A stretch of DNA of 64,000 nucleotides from Aurantibacter_A sp965215845 (GTDB taxonomy: Bacteria > Bacteroidota > Bacteroidia > Flavobacteriales > Flavobacteriaceae), in contig CBDCEL010000003.1 of the NCBI GenBank assembly GCA_965215845.1, positions 558,001 to 622,000 on the forward strand, read 5' to 3'. The notes beneath the pieces are model-generated. The model was given only the letters and a program-made list of their open reading frames with translations, did not search any database and was not told the DNA's origin. Of the stretch, positions 17,885 through 24,874 are shown one piece after another; within the stretch, counting starts at the first letter, position 1, and each line of letters opens with the position of its first letter. The translations under genes were made by a program, and so were the position numbers.

Positions 17885-18580
17885 ATGATCAAAGCCTCGA
17901 ATATTCAAAAATTCTATGGAAACCTTCAGGTCCTCAAAGGGGTCGACCTGCATATAAAGTCCGGCGAAGTTGTGTCGATCGTGGGGGCTTCGGGAGCTGG
18001 AAAGACTACCTTATTGCAGATTTTGGGTACCCTTGACAAACAATCGAACGAGGCCGACAGTTCATTGGTCATCAAAGATATCGATGTCACAAAATTAAGG
18101 GGCAAGGAACTGGCCCGTTTTCGCAATGAACACATCGGATTCATTTTTCAATTTCATCAGTTGCTACCCGAGTTCAATGCGCTTGAGAATGTCTGTATCC
18201 CTGCATTTATCAAAGGGACGTCAAAGCCGGAAGCCGAGAAAAAAGCACTGGAGCTTTTGGATTTTTTGGGATTATCGGAACGAACCCACCACAAACCCAA
18301 CGAGCTTTCGGGGGGTGAGCAACAACGTGTGGCCGTTGCTAGGGCCTTGATCAATGGTCCTTCGATTATCCTGGCCGATGAGCCGAGTGGAAATCTCGAC
18401 ACTGAAAGTGCCGACAACCTTCACAAACTGTTCTTCGAGCTCAGGGACAAATTCGGGCAGACCTTTGTCATCGTCACCCATAACGCCGAATTGGCCGATC
18501 TTGCCGATCGCAAACTGACCATGGTAGATGGTGTTATCGTCGGTTCAAATGTGCTAAAGGCCGAAAACGGTCCCCATTAA
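17885..18580 (+). CDS. lolD: LolD-type ABC transporter ATP-binding protein
   Basis: 231 aa. Walker A GASGAGKTT (34-42), signature LSGGEQQR (141-148), Walker B ILADEPSGNLD, and an H-loop Thr-His in VTHN. FIFQFHQLLPEFNALENV is the LolD/MacB-type Q-loop region. LolD powers lipoprotein extraction from the inner membrane with LolC/E permeases; those partners are not adjacent, which is usual in Bacteroidota. The CPBP protease gene starts 11 bases downstream, so the two are probably co-transcribed, followed by the TIGR02757 gene. Confidence 0.85.
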   Translation: MIKASNIQKFYGNLQVLKGVDLHIKSGEVVSIVGASGAGKTTLLQILGTLDKQSNEADSSLVIKDIDVTKLRGKELARFRNEHIGFIFQFHQLLPEFNALENVCIPAFIKGTSKPEAEKKALELLDFLGLSERTHHKPNELSGGEQQRVAVARALINGPSIILADEPSGNLDTESADNLHKLFFELRDKFGQTFVIVTHNAELADLADRKLTMVDGVIVGSNVLKAENGPH

Positions 18581-18591
18581 AATAGGTCGCC

Positions 18592-19155
18592 ATGTTGCAA
18601 GAAGTCTGGAACTTCGTCAAGAATCCCGTTTACGAAGTAGATGGGAATGCAGATCCGAACTACCGGGGAAGGATATTCGTACAATTGTTGATCTACGCAC
18701 TCGTCATCAACATTTCCCTTGGTTTCGTGGTCGGCCTTTTGGAACCTGTTTTTGCACTTGATTTCGGAAAGCATGCCATTGACAAGGCCATGGATGAATA
18801 CCCAATCGCCTTTCTATTCTTGGCCGCGGTCATACTGGCCCCATTGATGGAAGAACTTATTTTTCGTGGGCCCATGGTATTCTTCAAGGATAAAAGCTAT
18901 TTTAATATTATCTTTTGGTTGTTGACCTTGATTTTCGGTTTCTATCATATTACCAACTTCGATATTACGACCGCTGTCTTGCTGTTTTCTCCGCTTCTGG
19001 TCTTGCCTCAGATCATCGTAGGTGCCATTTTGGGCTTTATAAGGGTGCGCTTTGGCTTGCTTTGGGCCATCGGACTACATTCCGTTTACAATTTCGTATT
19101 GATGGGCCCTATACTTGTCATGAGTGTGTTTGATATCCCAATTCCGGCGGAATGA
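18592..19155 (+). CDS. CPBP family intramembrane glutamic protease
   Basis: 187 aa with five or more hydrophobic segments. The CPBP/Rce1-like motifs are present: motif 1 EELIFRG with Glu87, Glu88 and Arg92; motif 2 FYHITNF with His119; and motif 3 LHSVYNF with His163. Such proteins cut within membranes; substrates in Bacteroidota are unknown. It overlaps the next gene by 4 bases (ATGA), so translation is likely coupled. Confidence 0.85.
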   Translation: MLQEVWNFVKNPVYEVDGNADPNYRGRIFVQLLIYALVINISLGFVVGLLEPVFALDFGKHAIDKAMDEYPIAFLFLAAVILAPLMEELIFRGPMVFFKDKSYFNIIFWLLTLIFGFYHITNFDITTAVLLFSPLLVLPQIIVGAILGFIRVRFGLLWAIGLHSVYNFVLMGPILVMSVFDIPIPAE

Positions 19156-19916
19156 ACCGAAGCGAGCTCAAGGAATTTCTCGATGCCAAGGTGTTGCAAT
19201 ACAACAATGTCAAATTTTTGGATAGCGACCCCTTACAGGTTCCCCATCGATTCTCAAAAAAAGAGGATATCGAGATCAGTGCCTTTTTGACCGCTACCAT
19301 CGCCTGGGGCAATCGAAAAAGCATCATCAACAATGCCAACAAAATGATGGAATTGCTCGAATTCACTCCCCATGACTTCGTTTTGAACCATCAAGAAAAA
19401 GAACTTGAAAAACTAAAGGGTTTCGTGCACCGTACCTTTAATGCTGAAGACCTGCGCTACTTTATCAAAAGCCTTAAAAACATTTACCTACATCATGGGG
19501 GATTGGAAGCTGTTTTTGCAAAGGCTGCCACTGCAAAATCGGTTCAACCTGCAATTACGGAATTCAAAAAGGCCTTTTTTGATCTGCCCCACCCCAAGCG
19601 TACAACAAAGCATATCAGCGATCCCGAAAAGGGTTCGGCCGCCAAGCGGATCAATATGTTTTTACGTTGGATGGTGCGTGACAATGCGACAGGTGTCGAT
19701 TTCGGAATCTGGAAGCGCCTCTCCCCCGCCCTGCTCTCATGCCCGCTGGATGTACATTCGGGAAATGTCGCCCGTAAACTAAAGCTGTTGCAACGAAAAC
19801 AGAACGATGCCAAAGCGGTAATGGAATTGGATAGGGCCCTTCGAAAACTGGATCCAACGGATCCCGTCAAATACGACTTTGCATTGTTCGGACTTGGGAT
19901 TTTTGAAAAGTTTTAA
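19152..19916 (+). CDS. TIGR02757 family protein
   Basis: 254 aa, the normal length of this Bacteroidota-specific family (DUF2400). Recognisable stretches are DPLQVPHRFSKKEDIEISAF, TIAWGNRKSIINNANKM and a C-terminal PVKYDFALFGLGIFEKF. No enzymatic function is known to me; it has a helical fold distantly reminiscent of HhH DNA glycosylases, which is inference. It converges with the recombinase gene, with 15 bases between stops. Confidence 0.88.
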   Translation: MNRSELKEFLDAKVLQYNNVKFLDSDPLQVPHRFSKKEDIEISAFLTATIAWGNRKSIINNANKMMELLEFTPHDFVLNHQEKELEKLKGFVHRTFNAEDLRYFIKSLKNIYLHHGGLEAVFAKAATAKSVQPAITEFKKAFFDLPHPKRTTKHISDPEKGSAAKRINMFLRWMVRDNATGVDFGIWKRLSPALLSCPLDVHSGNVARKLKLLQRKQNDAKAVMELDRALRKLDPTDPVKYDFALFGLGIFEKF

Positions 19917-19931
19917 TTTGCCCTCTGTAGT

Positions 19932-20999
19932 TTACAGACTATCTAATGGACTGGCAATCTTTGAAAGACCCCGAGGGGTGACCTTTGTATAGATTTGGGT
20001 CGTCTTGATTGAATTGTGCCCTAAAAGTTCTTGAATAAACCGCATGTCCGCCCCAGCTTCGAGTAAGTGGGTCGCATAGCTGTGACGAAGACCATGTATA
20101 CCGATGTCTTTGTTAATTCCTGCTTTTTTCATGGCCCTTTTGAATACCTGTTGCAGACTTGATTTGGCATAAGGGCCGCCATATTGACCTTCTAGCAAGT
20201 ATTCTTTTGGCTTGTATTCGACGTAATAATGCCTCAATAAGGGCAAAAGCGACACGGGCAATGGCACATAACGGTCTTTTTTGCCCTTTCCCCCTACCAC
20301 GTGTACCATCATTCTTTTACTGTCGATGTCGGCTATTTTAAGGTTTACCACTTCCGATACCCGAAGCCCCATACCATATGATAGTTTCAACCCGATAAGG
20401 TGCTTTAGGTTCTTGGTCACATCAAATATCTTCTTGACTTCAGATTTACCCAACATTTTGGGTAATGTTAAAGGCTTTTTAGGTCGAGGAATGTCAAAGA
20501 ACATTCTGGGCCGGTGCAATACCTGTTCAAAGAAGAATTTAATGGCGTTGATCTTACCGTTCATTTTGCGTTCGCCCATTTTCAATTCATGGAGGCAATA
20601 CAGAAAGTAGTCTTTCAGCCTTTTAGGTGTAAGCTCGTGAACCGGATAGTCATCAAGCAATCTCAACAAGTGTGCGAACTCGGCCAGGTAGATTCGCTTT
20701 GTGCTAGGGCTGTAGCCCTTTAGTTCAAGTTGCCCGTGCATTTTTACGTAGGCCTTTTGATTTATAGGATGAAGTTCAGCCGCTTTTTCAGGTATCGTTG
20801 AATGTTTGGGCATTTTTAATTCCCTTCTTACCGAAGGCAAATCAGGTAGGTACCACGATTTTCTTGTGGCACTCCATTTGGCCGATGGAAACCGTTTGCG
20901 CAAAGCGAGCTTCAGTTCTTTATTGAACTTGAATCTCACAAGAATTATTCTTTTGCCTCGGTGTCTGTCAAGTTCGAAGGTATAATCGGTGAAATTCAT
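19932..20999 (-). CDS. tyrosine recombinase, integron-integrase-like
   Basis: 355 aa. An N-terminal extension (1-75; TFELDRHRGKRIILVRFKFN) precedes a core-binding SAM-like domain (about 80-165) and a catalytic domain. Catalytic residues: Arg213 (GLRVSEV), Lys near 238-240 (GGKGKKDR), His302 and Arg305 (HGLRHSYATHLL), His328 (LLGHNSIKTT) and Tyr337 (QIYTKV). The tail ASPLDSL resembles the SPLD ending of IntI proteins. The extra helix that IntI proteins carry just before the HxLRH box is not seen; the spacing is XerD-like. It is transcribed away from the cassette array, as integron integrases are. It is likely to recombine the attC-like sites beside it. Confidence 0.85.
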   Translation of the reverse strand: MNFTDYTFELDRHRGKRIILVRFKFNKELKLALRKRFPSAKWSATRKSWYLPDLPSVRRELKMPKHSTIPEKAAELHPINQKAYVKMHGQLELKGYSPSTKRIYLAEFAHLLRLLDDYPVHELTPKRLKDYFLYCLHELKMGERKMNGKINAIKFFFEQVLHRPRMFFDIPRPKKPLTLPKMLGKSEVKKIFDVTKNLKHLIGLKLSYGMGLRVSEVVNLKIADIDSKRMMVHVVGGKGKKDRYVPLPVSLLPLLRHYYVEYKPKEYLLEGQYGGPYAKSSLQQVFKRAMKKAGINKDIGIHGLRHSYATHLLEAGADMRFIQELLGHNSIKTTQIYTKVTPRGLSKIASPLDSL

Positions 21000-21148
21000 A
21001 CGGGTATTTTATATAACGGTTTTGATAAATATATAAAATTGTTATACAAAATGCATGATATGATTTTATTCCGGAGACCTTTATCTGCAGGAGCTTAGAA
21101 ATAAATACTATCTTCGAAAAAACAATGTAAATATAGACTTATTTACGT
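21000..21148. other. recombinase promoter region and candidate attI site
   Basis: An AT-rich segment between the recombinase start and the first cassette-like element. It holds an imperfect dyad, TATAAC-GGTTTT...AAAATT-GTTATA (about 21012-21051), with arms about 17 bases apart, which could be recombinase core sites or an operator. The first element joins at 21149 after TTTACGT. An attI function is deduced from position only. Confidence 0.4.
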
Positions 21149-21424
21149 GATGATGTTGAATTCGGCTGGCGCCGACCCGAGTCGCTACGCTGCTATGGCA
21201 GCTCCCGCCCCTCGGGAAATTCAACATCATCGAACAGGGCTACACCAAATTGCTCCCATCCCCGAAGGACGCGGCGCTTCAGCCCACCAAGCTCAGTCCT
21301 TAAGAACTCAACATATCATTGGGCTAAACGCAATTTGGCACGGCCCACTCTGTCTTTTTTAGTTTTACGTAACTTCGTTACGACAACAAAAAAACCAGGG
21401 CCGTACTGCGCGTAGCCCTGTTCG
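21149..21424 (+). repeat. 276-bp structured element, copy 1 (cassette without convincing gene)
   Basis: Nearly identical to 22887-23163 (one substitution and one base in an A run). It opens with GATGATGTTGAATT, whose exact reverse complement AATTCAACATCATC lies at 21218-21231; inside this pair CCCGAG faces CTCGGG. It continues with GAACAGGGCTAC (21232-21243), which pairs with GTAGCCCTGTTC (21412-21423). Within that arm are CCAAATTGC/GCAATTTGG, ACGGCCC/GGGCCGT and the hairpin GTAACttcGTTAC. Next base is the G of the following cassette boundary. Boundaries and pairing follow the cassette rule, and the inner cores GTTGAAT/ATTCAAC match GTTRRRY/RYYYAAC. A 71-88 aa frame runs through both copies but looks incidental. 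Confidence 0.8.
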
Positions 21425-21436
21425 TTGTAACACATT

Positions 21437-21850
21437 ATGAAAAAACTCATATTCGGAATTTCACTTTTGATTTCAAGCCTATGTTATTGTCAAAATAATG
21501 TGGAGACTGACTCTGTAAACTTGAGAATTTTTAATGATGGAAAATACTACATCAAAGAAGCGAAATTAAAAATCGGCGGAAATGAATATATAATAAAAGA
21601 TGTCTGGAAAAACAAATATTCTGACTTTATAAAAGTACCTTACATCTGGAGAAATAATGGAATTGAAGTTACAGTAATTGTCAAGCGAATGTTTAAATAT
21701 GACGAGTGGTTTACTGCAATCATTTTACCAATTGACCACGTTGGTGAGAAGAAAATTGAAAGCGGAAATTATACGCTGGAATTAAATACTCGACTGAAAA
21801 AAAAGATGCTGAAAATTGAACAAAATCTAATTGAAACCGAACAAAAATAA
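21437..21850 (+). CDS. cassette gene 1: secreted protein of unknown function
   Basis: 137 aa with a clear signal peptide (MKKLIFGISLLISSLCYCQ). The mature part is rich in Lys, Ile and Asn, with beta-strand character (VNLRIFNDGKYYIKEAKLKI, GNEYIIKDVWKN). Base composition is visibly more AT-rich than the flanking chromosome. It begins 3 bases after the boundary GTTGTAACAC and its stop lies next to the matching GTGTTACAAC, leaving almost no spare DNA, as in integron cassettes. I do not recognise the family. Confidence 0.75.
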   Translation: MKKLIFGISLLISSLCYCQNNVETDSVNLRIFNDGKYYIKEAKLKIGGNEYIIKDVWKNKYSDFIKVPYIWRNNGIEVTVIVKRMFKYDEWFTAIILPIDHVGEKKIESGNYTLELNTRLKKKMLKIEQNLIETEQK

Positions 21851-21851
21851 C

Positions 21852-21981
21852 GTGTTACAACAATGTATAACCGCAATTACGGCGGATTCGACTACGTCCG
21901 AATCCACTCGGAATTGCTAATGTCAGTGCCAAACCGAAAAACAGTAACTTAAAACCCGTAACTGACGGTTATACGAGACCG
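21852..21981. other. attC-like recombination site of cassette 1
   Basis: Begins with GTGTTACAAC (the complement of the cassette start) and closes with a stem GTATAACCG (from 21865) pairing CGGTTATAC (21966-21974), then GAGACC and the G of the next boundary. Internal hairpins include GGATTCG...CGAATCC. Length is about 130 bases, in the range of large attC sites. Confidence 0.7.
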
Positions 21982-22008
21982 TTAGCGGCAAGCAAGAAAA
22001 AGAAAACA

Positions 22009-22812
22009 ATGAAATTCAAATTAATACTTCTTATATCGATTATTTCTAACTCAACATTAGCACAGAATCTGAATAATTATTTCTCAGAAGCTAATGTAAA
22101 AGGAAGTATTTCAATTTTTGACTTAGGAAAAGATAAGTGGATTTATAGTGATTATACGTTAGCAAAGGAAGGAACACTTCCAGCTTCAACTTTCAAAATT
22201 ATAAATACATTAATTGGATTAGAAGAAGGAATCATAAACGGGAAAAATGACACTATGATATGGGACGGAGAGCCTAAACTATTTAAAAACTTCGAAGTCC
22301 CTAATTGGAATAAAGATAATGATTTGGAAATGGCGTTTAAAAATTCAACAATTTGGTATTTTGAAGAAATATCAAAGCGGCTCAAGAAAAGGAAATACAG
22401 AAAATATCTTAGAAGGAATAAGTACTCTAATCGAAAAAACAGAAATGGAAATGGTTATGATTTTTGGAATTATGGAGAATTAGAAGTTACTCCAATAGAA
22501 CAATTGAAACTATTATTTAAACTATACCAAAATGAACTAAATTTTGACACCAAGCACCAAGAACTTGTTAAAGAATTGATGATTGAAAAGCAAAATACAA
22601 ATTTTATATTAAGAAGTAAAACAGGTTGGTGTTATGATAAGATTGATATTGGTTGGTACATTGGATACATTGAAATAAAAGATAATGTAATATTTTTTGC
22701 AACAAGAATTGAAAAGGAGTTAAGTGAAGAGTTAAAAGGATTCTCAAAATCAAGAAAATCAATTACGAGAGACATTATTTATGATTTATATAATGTGGAC
22801 ATAAACAATTGA
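22009..22812 (+). CDS. cassette gene 2: class D (OXA-type) beta-lactamase homologue
   Basis: 267 aa with a signal peptide (MKFKLILLISIISNSTLAQ). Active-site motifs of class D serine beta-lactamases are present: PASTFK with Ser60 and Lys63; NSTIWYF with Ser113 (SxI instead of the usual SxV); YSN at 139-141 where YGN is usual; YDFWNYGELEVTPIEQ, corresponding to the conserved Trp/Leu region; and KTGW at 204-207. Length matches OXA enzymes (about 260-280 aa). The enzyme would act in the periplasm on beta-lactams. The substitutions leave activity uncertain; a BlaR-like sensor is excluded by the lack of membrane segments. Strongly AT-rich, flanked by cassette boundaries GTTAGCGGC and GCCGCTAAC: clear signs of transfer. 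Confidence 0.85.
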   Translation: MKFKLILLISIISNSTLAQNLNNYFSEANVKGSISIFDLGKDKWIYSDYTLAKEGTLPASTFKIINTLIGLEEGIINGKNDTMIWDGEPKLFKNFEVPNWNKDNDLEMAFKNSTIWYFEEISKRLKKRKYRKYLRRNKYSNRKNRNGNGYDFWNYGELEVTPIEQLKLLFKLYQNELNFDTKHQELVKELMIEKQNTNFILRSKTGWCYDKIDIGWYIGYIEIKDNVIFFATRIEKELSEELKGFSKSRKSITRDIIYDLYNVDINN

Positions 22813-22822
22813 AAAGAAGCCA

Positions 22823-22887
22823 GCCGCTAACAAAGTATATGACGGTCATGCCCAGCAAAAGCTGGTCACGCCGCATATACGAGGACG
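22823..22887. other. attC-like recombination site of cassette 2
   Basis: 65 bases. GCCGCTAAC (complement of the cassette start GTTAGCGGC at 21981-21989) is followed by GTATATG (22835-22841) pairing CATATAC (22874-22880), with an inner hairpin CCAGC-aaaa-GCTGG. Size and layout match short classical attC sites. The second copy of the 276-bp element is joined directly at its end. Confidence 0.75.
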
Positions 22888-23163
22888 ATGATGTTGAATT
22901 CGGCTGGCGCCGACCCGAGTCGCTACGCTGCTATGGCAGCTCCCGCCCCTCGGGAAATTCAACATCATCGAACAGGGCTACACCAAATTGCTCCCATCCC
23001 CGAAGGACGCGGCGCTTCAGCCCACCAAGCTCAGTCCTTAAGAACTCAACATATCATTGGGCTAAACGCAATTTGGCACGGCCCACTCTGTCTTTTTCAG
23101 TTTTACGTAACTTCGTTACGACAACAAAAAAAACCAGGGCCGTACTGCGCGTAGCCCTGTTCG
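22887..23163 (+). repeat. 276-bp structured element, copy 2
   Basis: Copy of 21149-21424 with one C for T in the CTGTCTTTTT region and one extra A. Sequence identity to copy 1 starts at the G of GATGATG and ends at the shared cassette core, that is, exactly at the boundaries the cassette rule predicts. The flanks on both sides differ completely between the copies, so the unit has moved or duplicated precisely. Confidence 0.82.
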
Positions 23164-23186
23164 TTGTGGGTAATTAGACACGATAA

Positions 23187-23972
23187 ATGACATTGAAATT
23201 GAAGGATAAAATGAATGGTAAATATAAAGTTGGTGATTTGATTTATGATGCGCATGTTTATGATGGAATGAACACTGACCTGACTGATTTGAAGTTTTAC
23301 AAGAAGTGGTTGCCAAAAAACAAGGACGCTCGTATACTTGAACTTTGTTGTGGAACTGGAAGACTAACCATTCCGATTGCGAAAGAAGGGTATCATATTA
23401 GTGGAGTTGATATCACTTCCTCTATGCTTGAACAGGGAAAAGCAAAAGCATCCAAAGCCGGTTTAGAAATTGAATTTATTGAGGCTGACATCAGAACTTT
23501 GGATTTGCCCGAAAAATATGATTTGATTTTTATTCCATTTAATTCAATTCATCATTTGTATGAAAATGAAGATTTATTTCAAGCTTTCGATGTCGTAAAA
23601 AGTCACCTAAAAGAAAACGGATTATTTCTATTGGACTGTTATAATCCAAATATTCAATACATTGTTGAGGGAGAAAAAGAACAAAAAGACATTGCAGAAT
23701 ATAAAACCAAAGACGGGAGAAAAGTTCAAATAAAGCAGAAAATGCATTATGAAAGCAAAAGCCAAATTAATCGTATAGAATGGCATTACTACATAAATGA
23801 TAGGTTTGATTCGATTCAAAATTTGGATATGAGATTGTATTTTCCTCAAGAATTAGACTCATACTTGGAGCAGAATGCTTTTTCGATTATTCATAAGTTC
23901 GGTAGTTTTAAAGAAGAGGAGTTCAATGATAGTTCTGAAAAGCAAATATTTGTCTGCAATAAATTAAAATAA
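23187..23972 (+). CDS. cassette gene 3: class I SAM-dependent methyltransferase
   Basis: 261 aa, cytoplasmic. Motif I LELCCGTGR (about 50-58) with the acidic end of strand 2 in SGVDITSSML, motif II EADIRTLDLPEKYDLIFI and a following NSIHHLYE. The N-terminal YDAHVYDGMN matches methyltransferase families acting on small molecules or tailoring substrates. Substrate unknown. Start 23187 is the first ATG after the boundary GTTGTGGGTA; ATG 23211 is an alternative. It is AT-rich and ends 1 base before the matching TACCCACAAC. Confidence 0.85.
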   Translation: MTLKLKDKMNGKYKVGDLIYDAHVYDGMNTDLTDLKFYKKWLPKNKDARILELCCGTGRLTIPIAKEGYHISGVDITSSMLEQGKAKASKAGLEIEFIEADIRTLDLPEKYDLIFIPFNSIHHLYENEDLFQAFDVVKSHLKENGLFLLDCYNPNIQYIVEGEKEQKDIAEYKTKDGRKVQIKQKMHYESKSQINRIEWHYYINDRFDSIQNLDMRLYFPQELDSYLEQNAFSIIHKFGSFKEEEFNDSSEKQIFVCNKLK

Positions 23973-23973
23973 C

Positions 23974-24010
23974 TACCCACAACAATGGGTATAAGTAATT
24001 GCTTGGGTCG
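23974..24010. other. truncated attC-like site of cassette 3
   Basis: TACCCACAAC, the complement of the cassette start at 23163-23172, then AATGGGTATAAG as in the other sites' left arms. The expected right arm (reverse complement ending before a new G|TT) is missing, so the array is broken here. From here to 24274 I see no gene, only AT-rich DNA with short frames. Confidence 0.65.
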
Positions 24011-24274
24011 GTTAACAAGGGGAACATTTCTCACTTTCAACAACATCTGAATCAAAAAGAAGAATAGAACACAAAAGACACAACTACTCATGGCCGAGAC
24101 AGTTATAGTCATTGAAAAATGAGTGATAAACAATCGAATTTTAAACTGTCCTATTTTTGGGGAAGGCTACAAAAAGGTGAAGACTATACATTAACGGTCT
24201 AGAATCAGAAATGACAAAAAAGCTAACTTGTTTAATGAATAGTAGGAATAAGTTTGCCCACGTTCAAACCAGCT

Positions 24275-24739
24275 ATGAAAAATGACGAAGACTTTATCAG
24301 AATGGCCATTGAGGTCGCGAAGACGGCAAAGCGAAAAAACAACCTTCCCTTCGGCTGCATTCTTGTTGGCAAAGATGGAGAAGTTCTATTAAAGGGAGAG
24401 AATACCATTAACACCGATGGCGATTGTCTCGCGCATGCCGAAATTAATTTAATTCGGGAAGCGTGTAAAAAATACAACCATACATATCTGAACGAATGCT
24501 CCATATACACGAGTGACGAACCATGCCCCATGTGTACATCGGCCATATATTGGAGTGGCATTGGAAAATTGGTATACGGATTGAGCAAATCGAAATACTA
24601 CCGAATTGTGGGCAGGGATGACCCAAATTGGGTATTTGAGCTATCGGCTAGGGAATTGCTGGAAAAAGGGGGGAGAAAAATTGAGGTAATCGGCCCCCTT
24701 TTAGAGGATGAAGCCTCCAGTCTGCATTATGACCAATAA
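24275..24739 (+). CDS. nucleoside deaminase (guanine/cytidine deaminase-like)
   Basis: 154 aa from ATG 24275 (an in-frame TTG lies 21 bases upstream). The zinc site of the CMP/dCMP deaminase superfamily is intact: HAE with His54 and the catalytic Glu56, and PCPMC with Cys84 and Cys87. LPFGCILVGKDGEVLLKGEN and the SDEPCPMC block are closest to guanine deaminase/TadA-like enzymes; a second TadA is usually encoded elsewhere, so a free base or nucleoside is the likelier substrate. Soluble, cytoplasmic. Confidence 0.85.
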   Translation: MKNDEDFIRMAIEVAKTAKRKNNLPFGCILVGKDGEVLLKGENTINTDGDCLAHAEINLIREACKKYNHTYLNECSIYTSDEPCPMCTSAIYWSGIGKLVYGLSKSKYYRIVGRDDPNWVFELSARELLEKGGRKIEVIGPLLEDEASSLHYDQ

Positions 24740-24874
24740 TCCAGTCGATGGTGATGTCGGAGCAATGCAACGGCCAAATGCCATTCTATTATCCGCAACA
24801 CTTAAAAACTCCCGTTAAAAGAAAAGTTCTGGGTCTAAATCCCTATTTTAGTTGCAATCAAAAACTTCGCTAAA

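Larger units (their letters stand above)
19932..24010. mobile_element. integron-like element: divergent tyrosine recombinase plus cassette array
   Basis: A recombinase gene on the minus strand is followed, on the other side of its promoter region, by AT-rich genes all reading plus. Each gene starts just after G|TTnnn and is followed by the reverse complement of its own start, then by an imperfect palindrome that ends at the next G|TT. Boundary pairs: 21424-21433 with 21852-21861, 21981-21989 with 22823-22831, 23163-23172 with 23974-23983. A cassette-specific match between the 5' end of the cassette and the left core of its own 3' site is expected of integron cassettes that pass through a circular form. 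The last site is truncated, so the distal end of the array has decayed. Confidence 0.75.

Noticed and set aside
17765..17953. 62-aa minus-strand frame upstream of lolD
   Set aside because: It overlaps the lolD N-terminus on the opposite strand and shows no family features.
20110..20400. Phage or ICE integrase with a tRNA attachment site
   Set aside because: No tRNA, phage or conjugation gene is adjacent; the cassette array explains the recombinase better.
21147..23154. Two identical 71-88 aa frames (21147-21362 and 22888-23154) beginning MMLNSAGADPSRY
   Set aside because: They lie wholly inside the duplicated structured element and their codons track the hairpin arms; no domain or signal is visible.
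22809..23177. 122-aa frame after the beta-lactamase gene
   Set aside because: It runs through the attC-like site and the structured element; non-coding DNA explains it.
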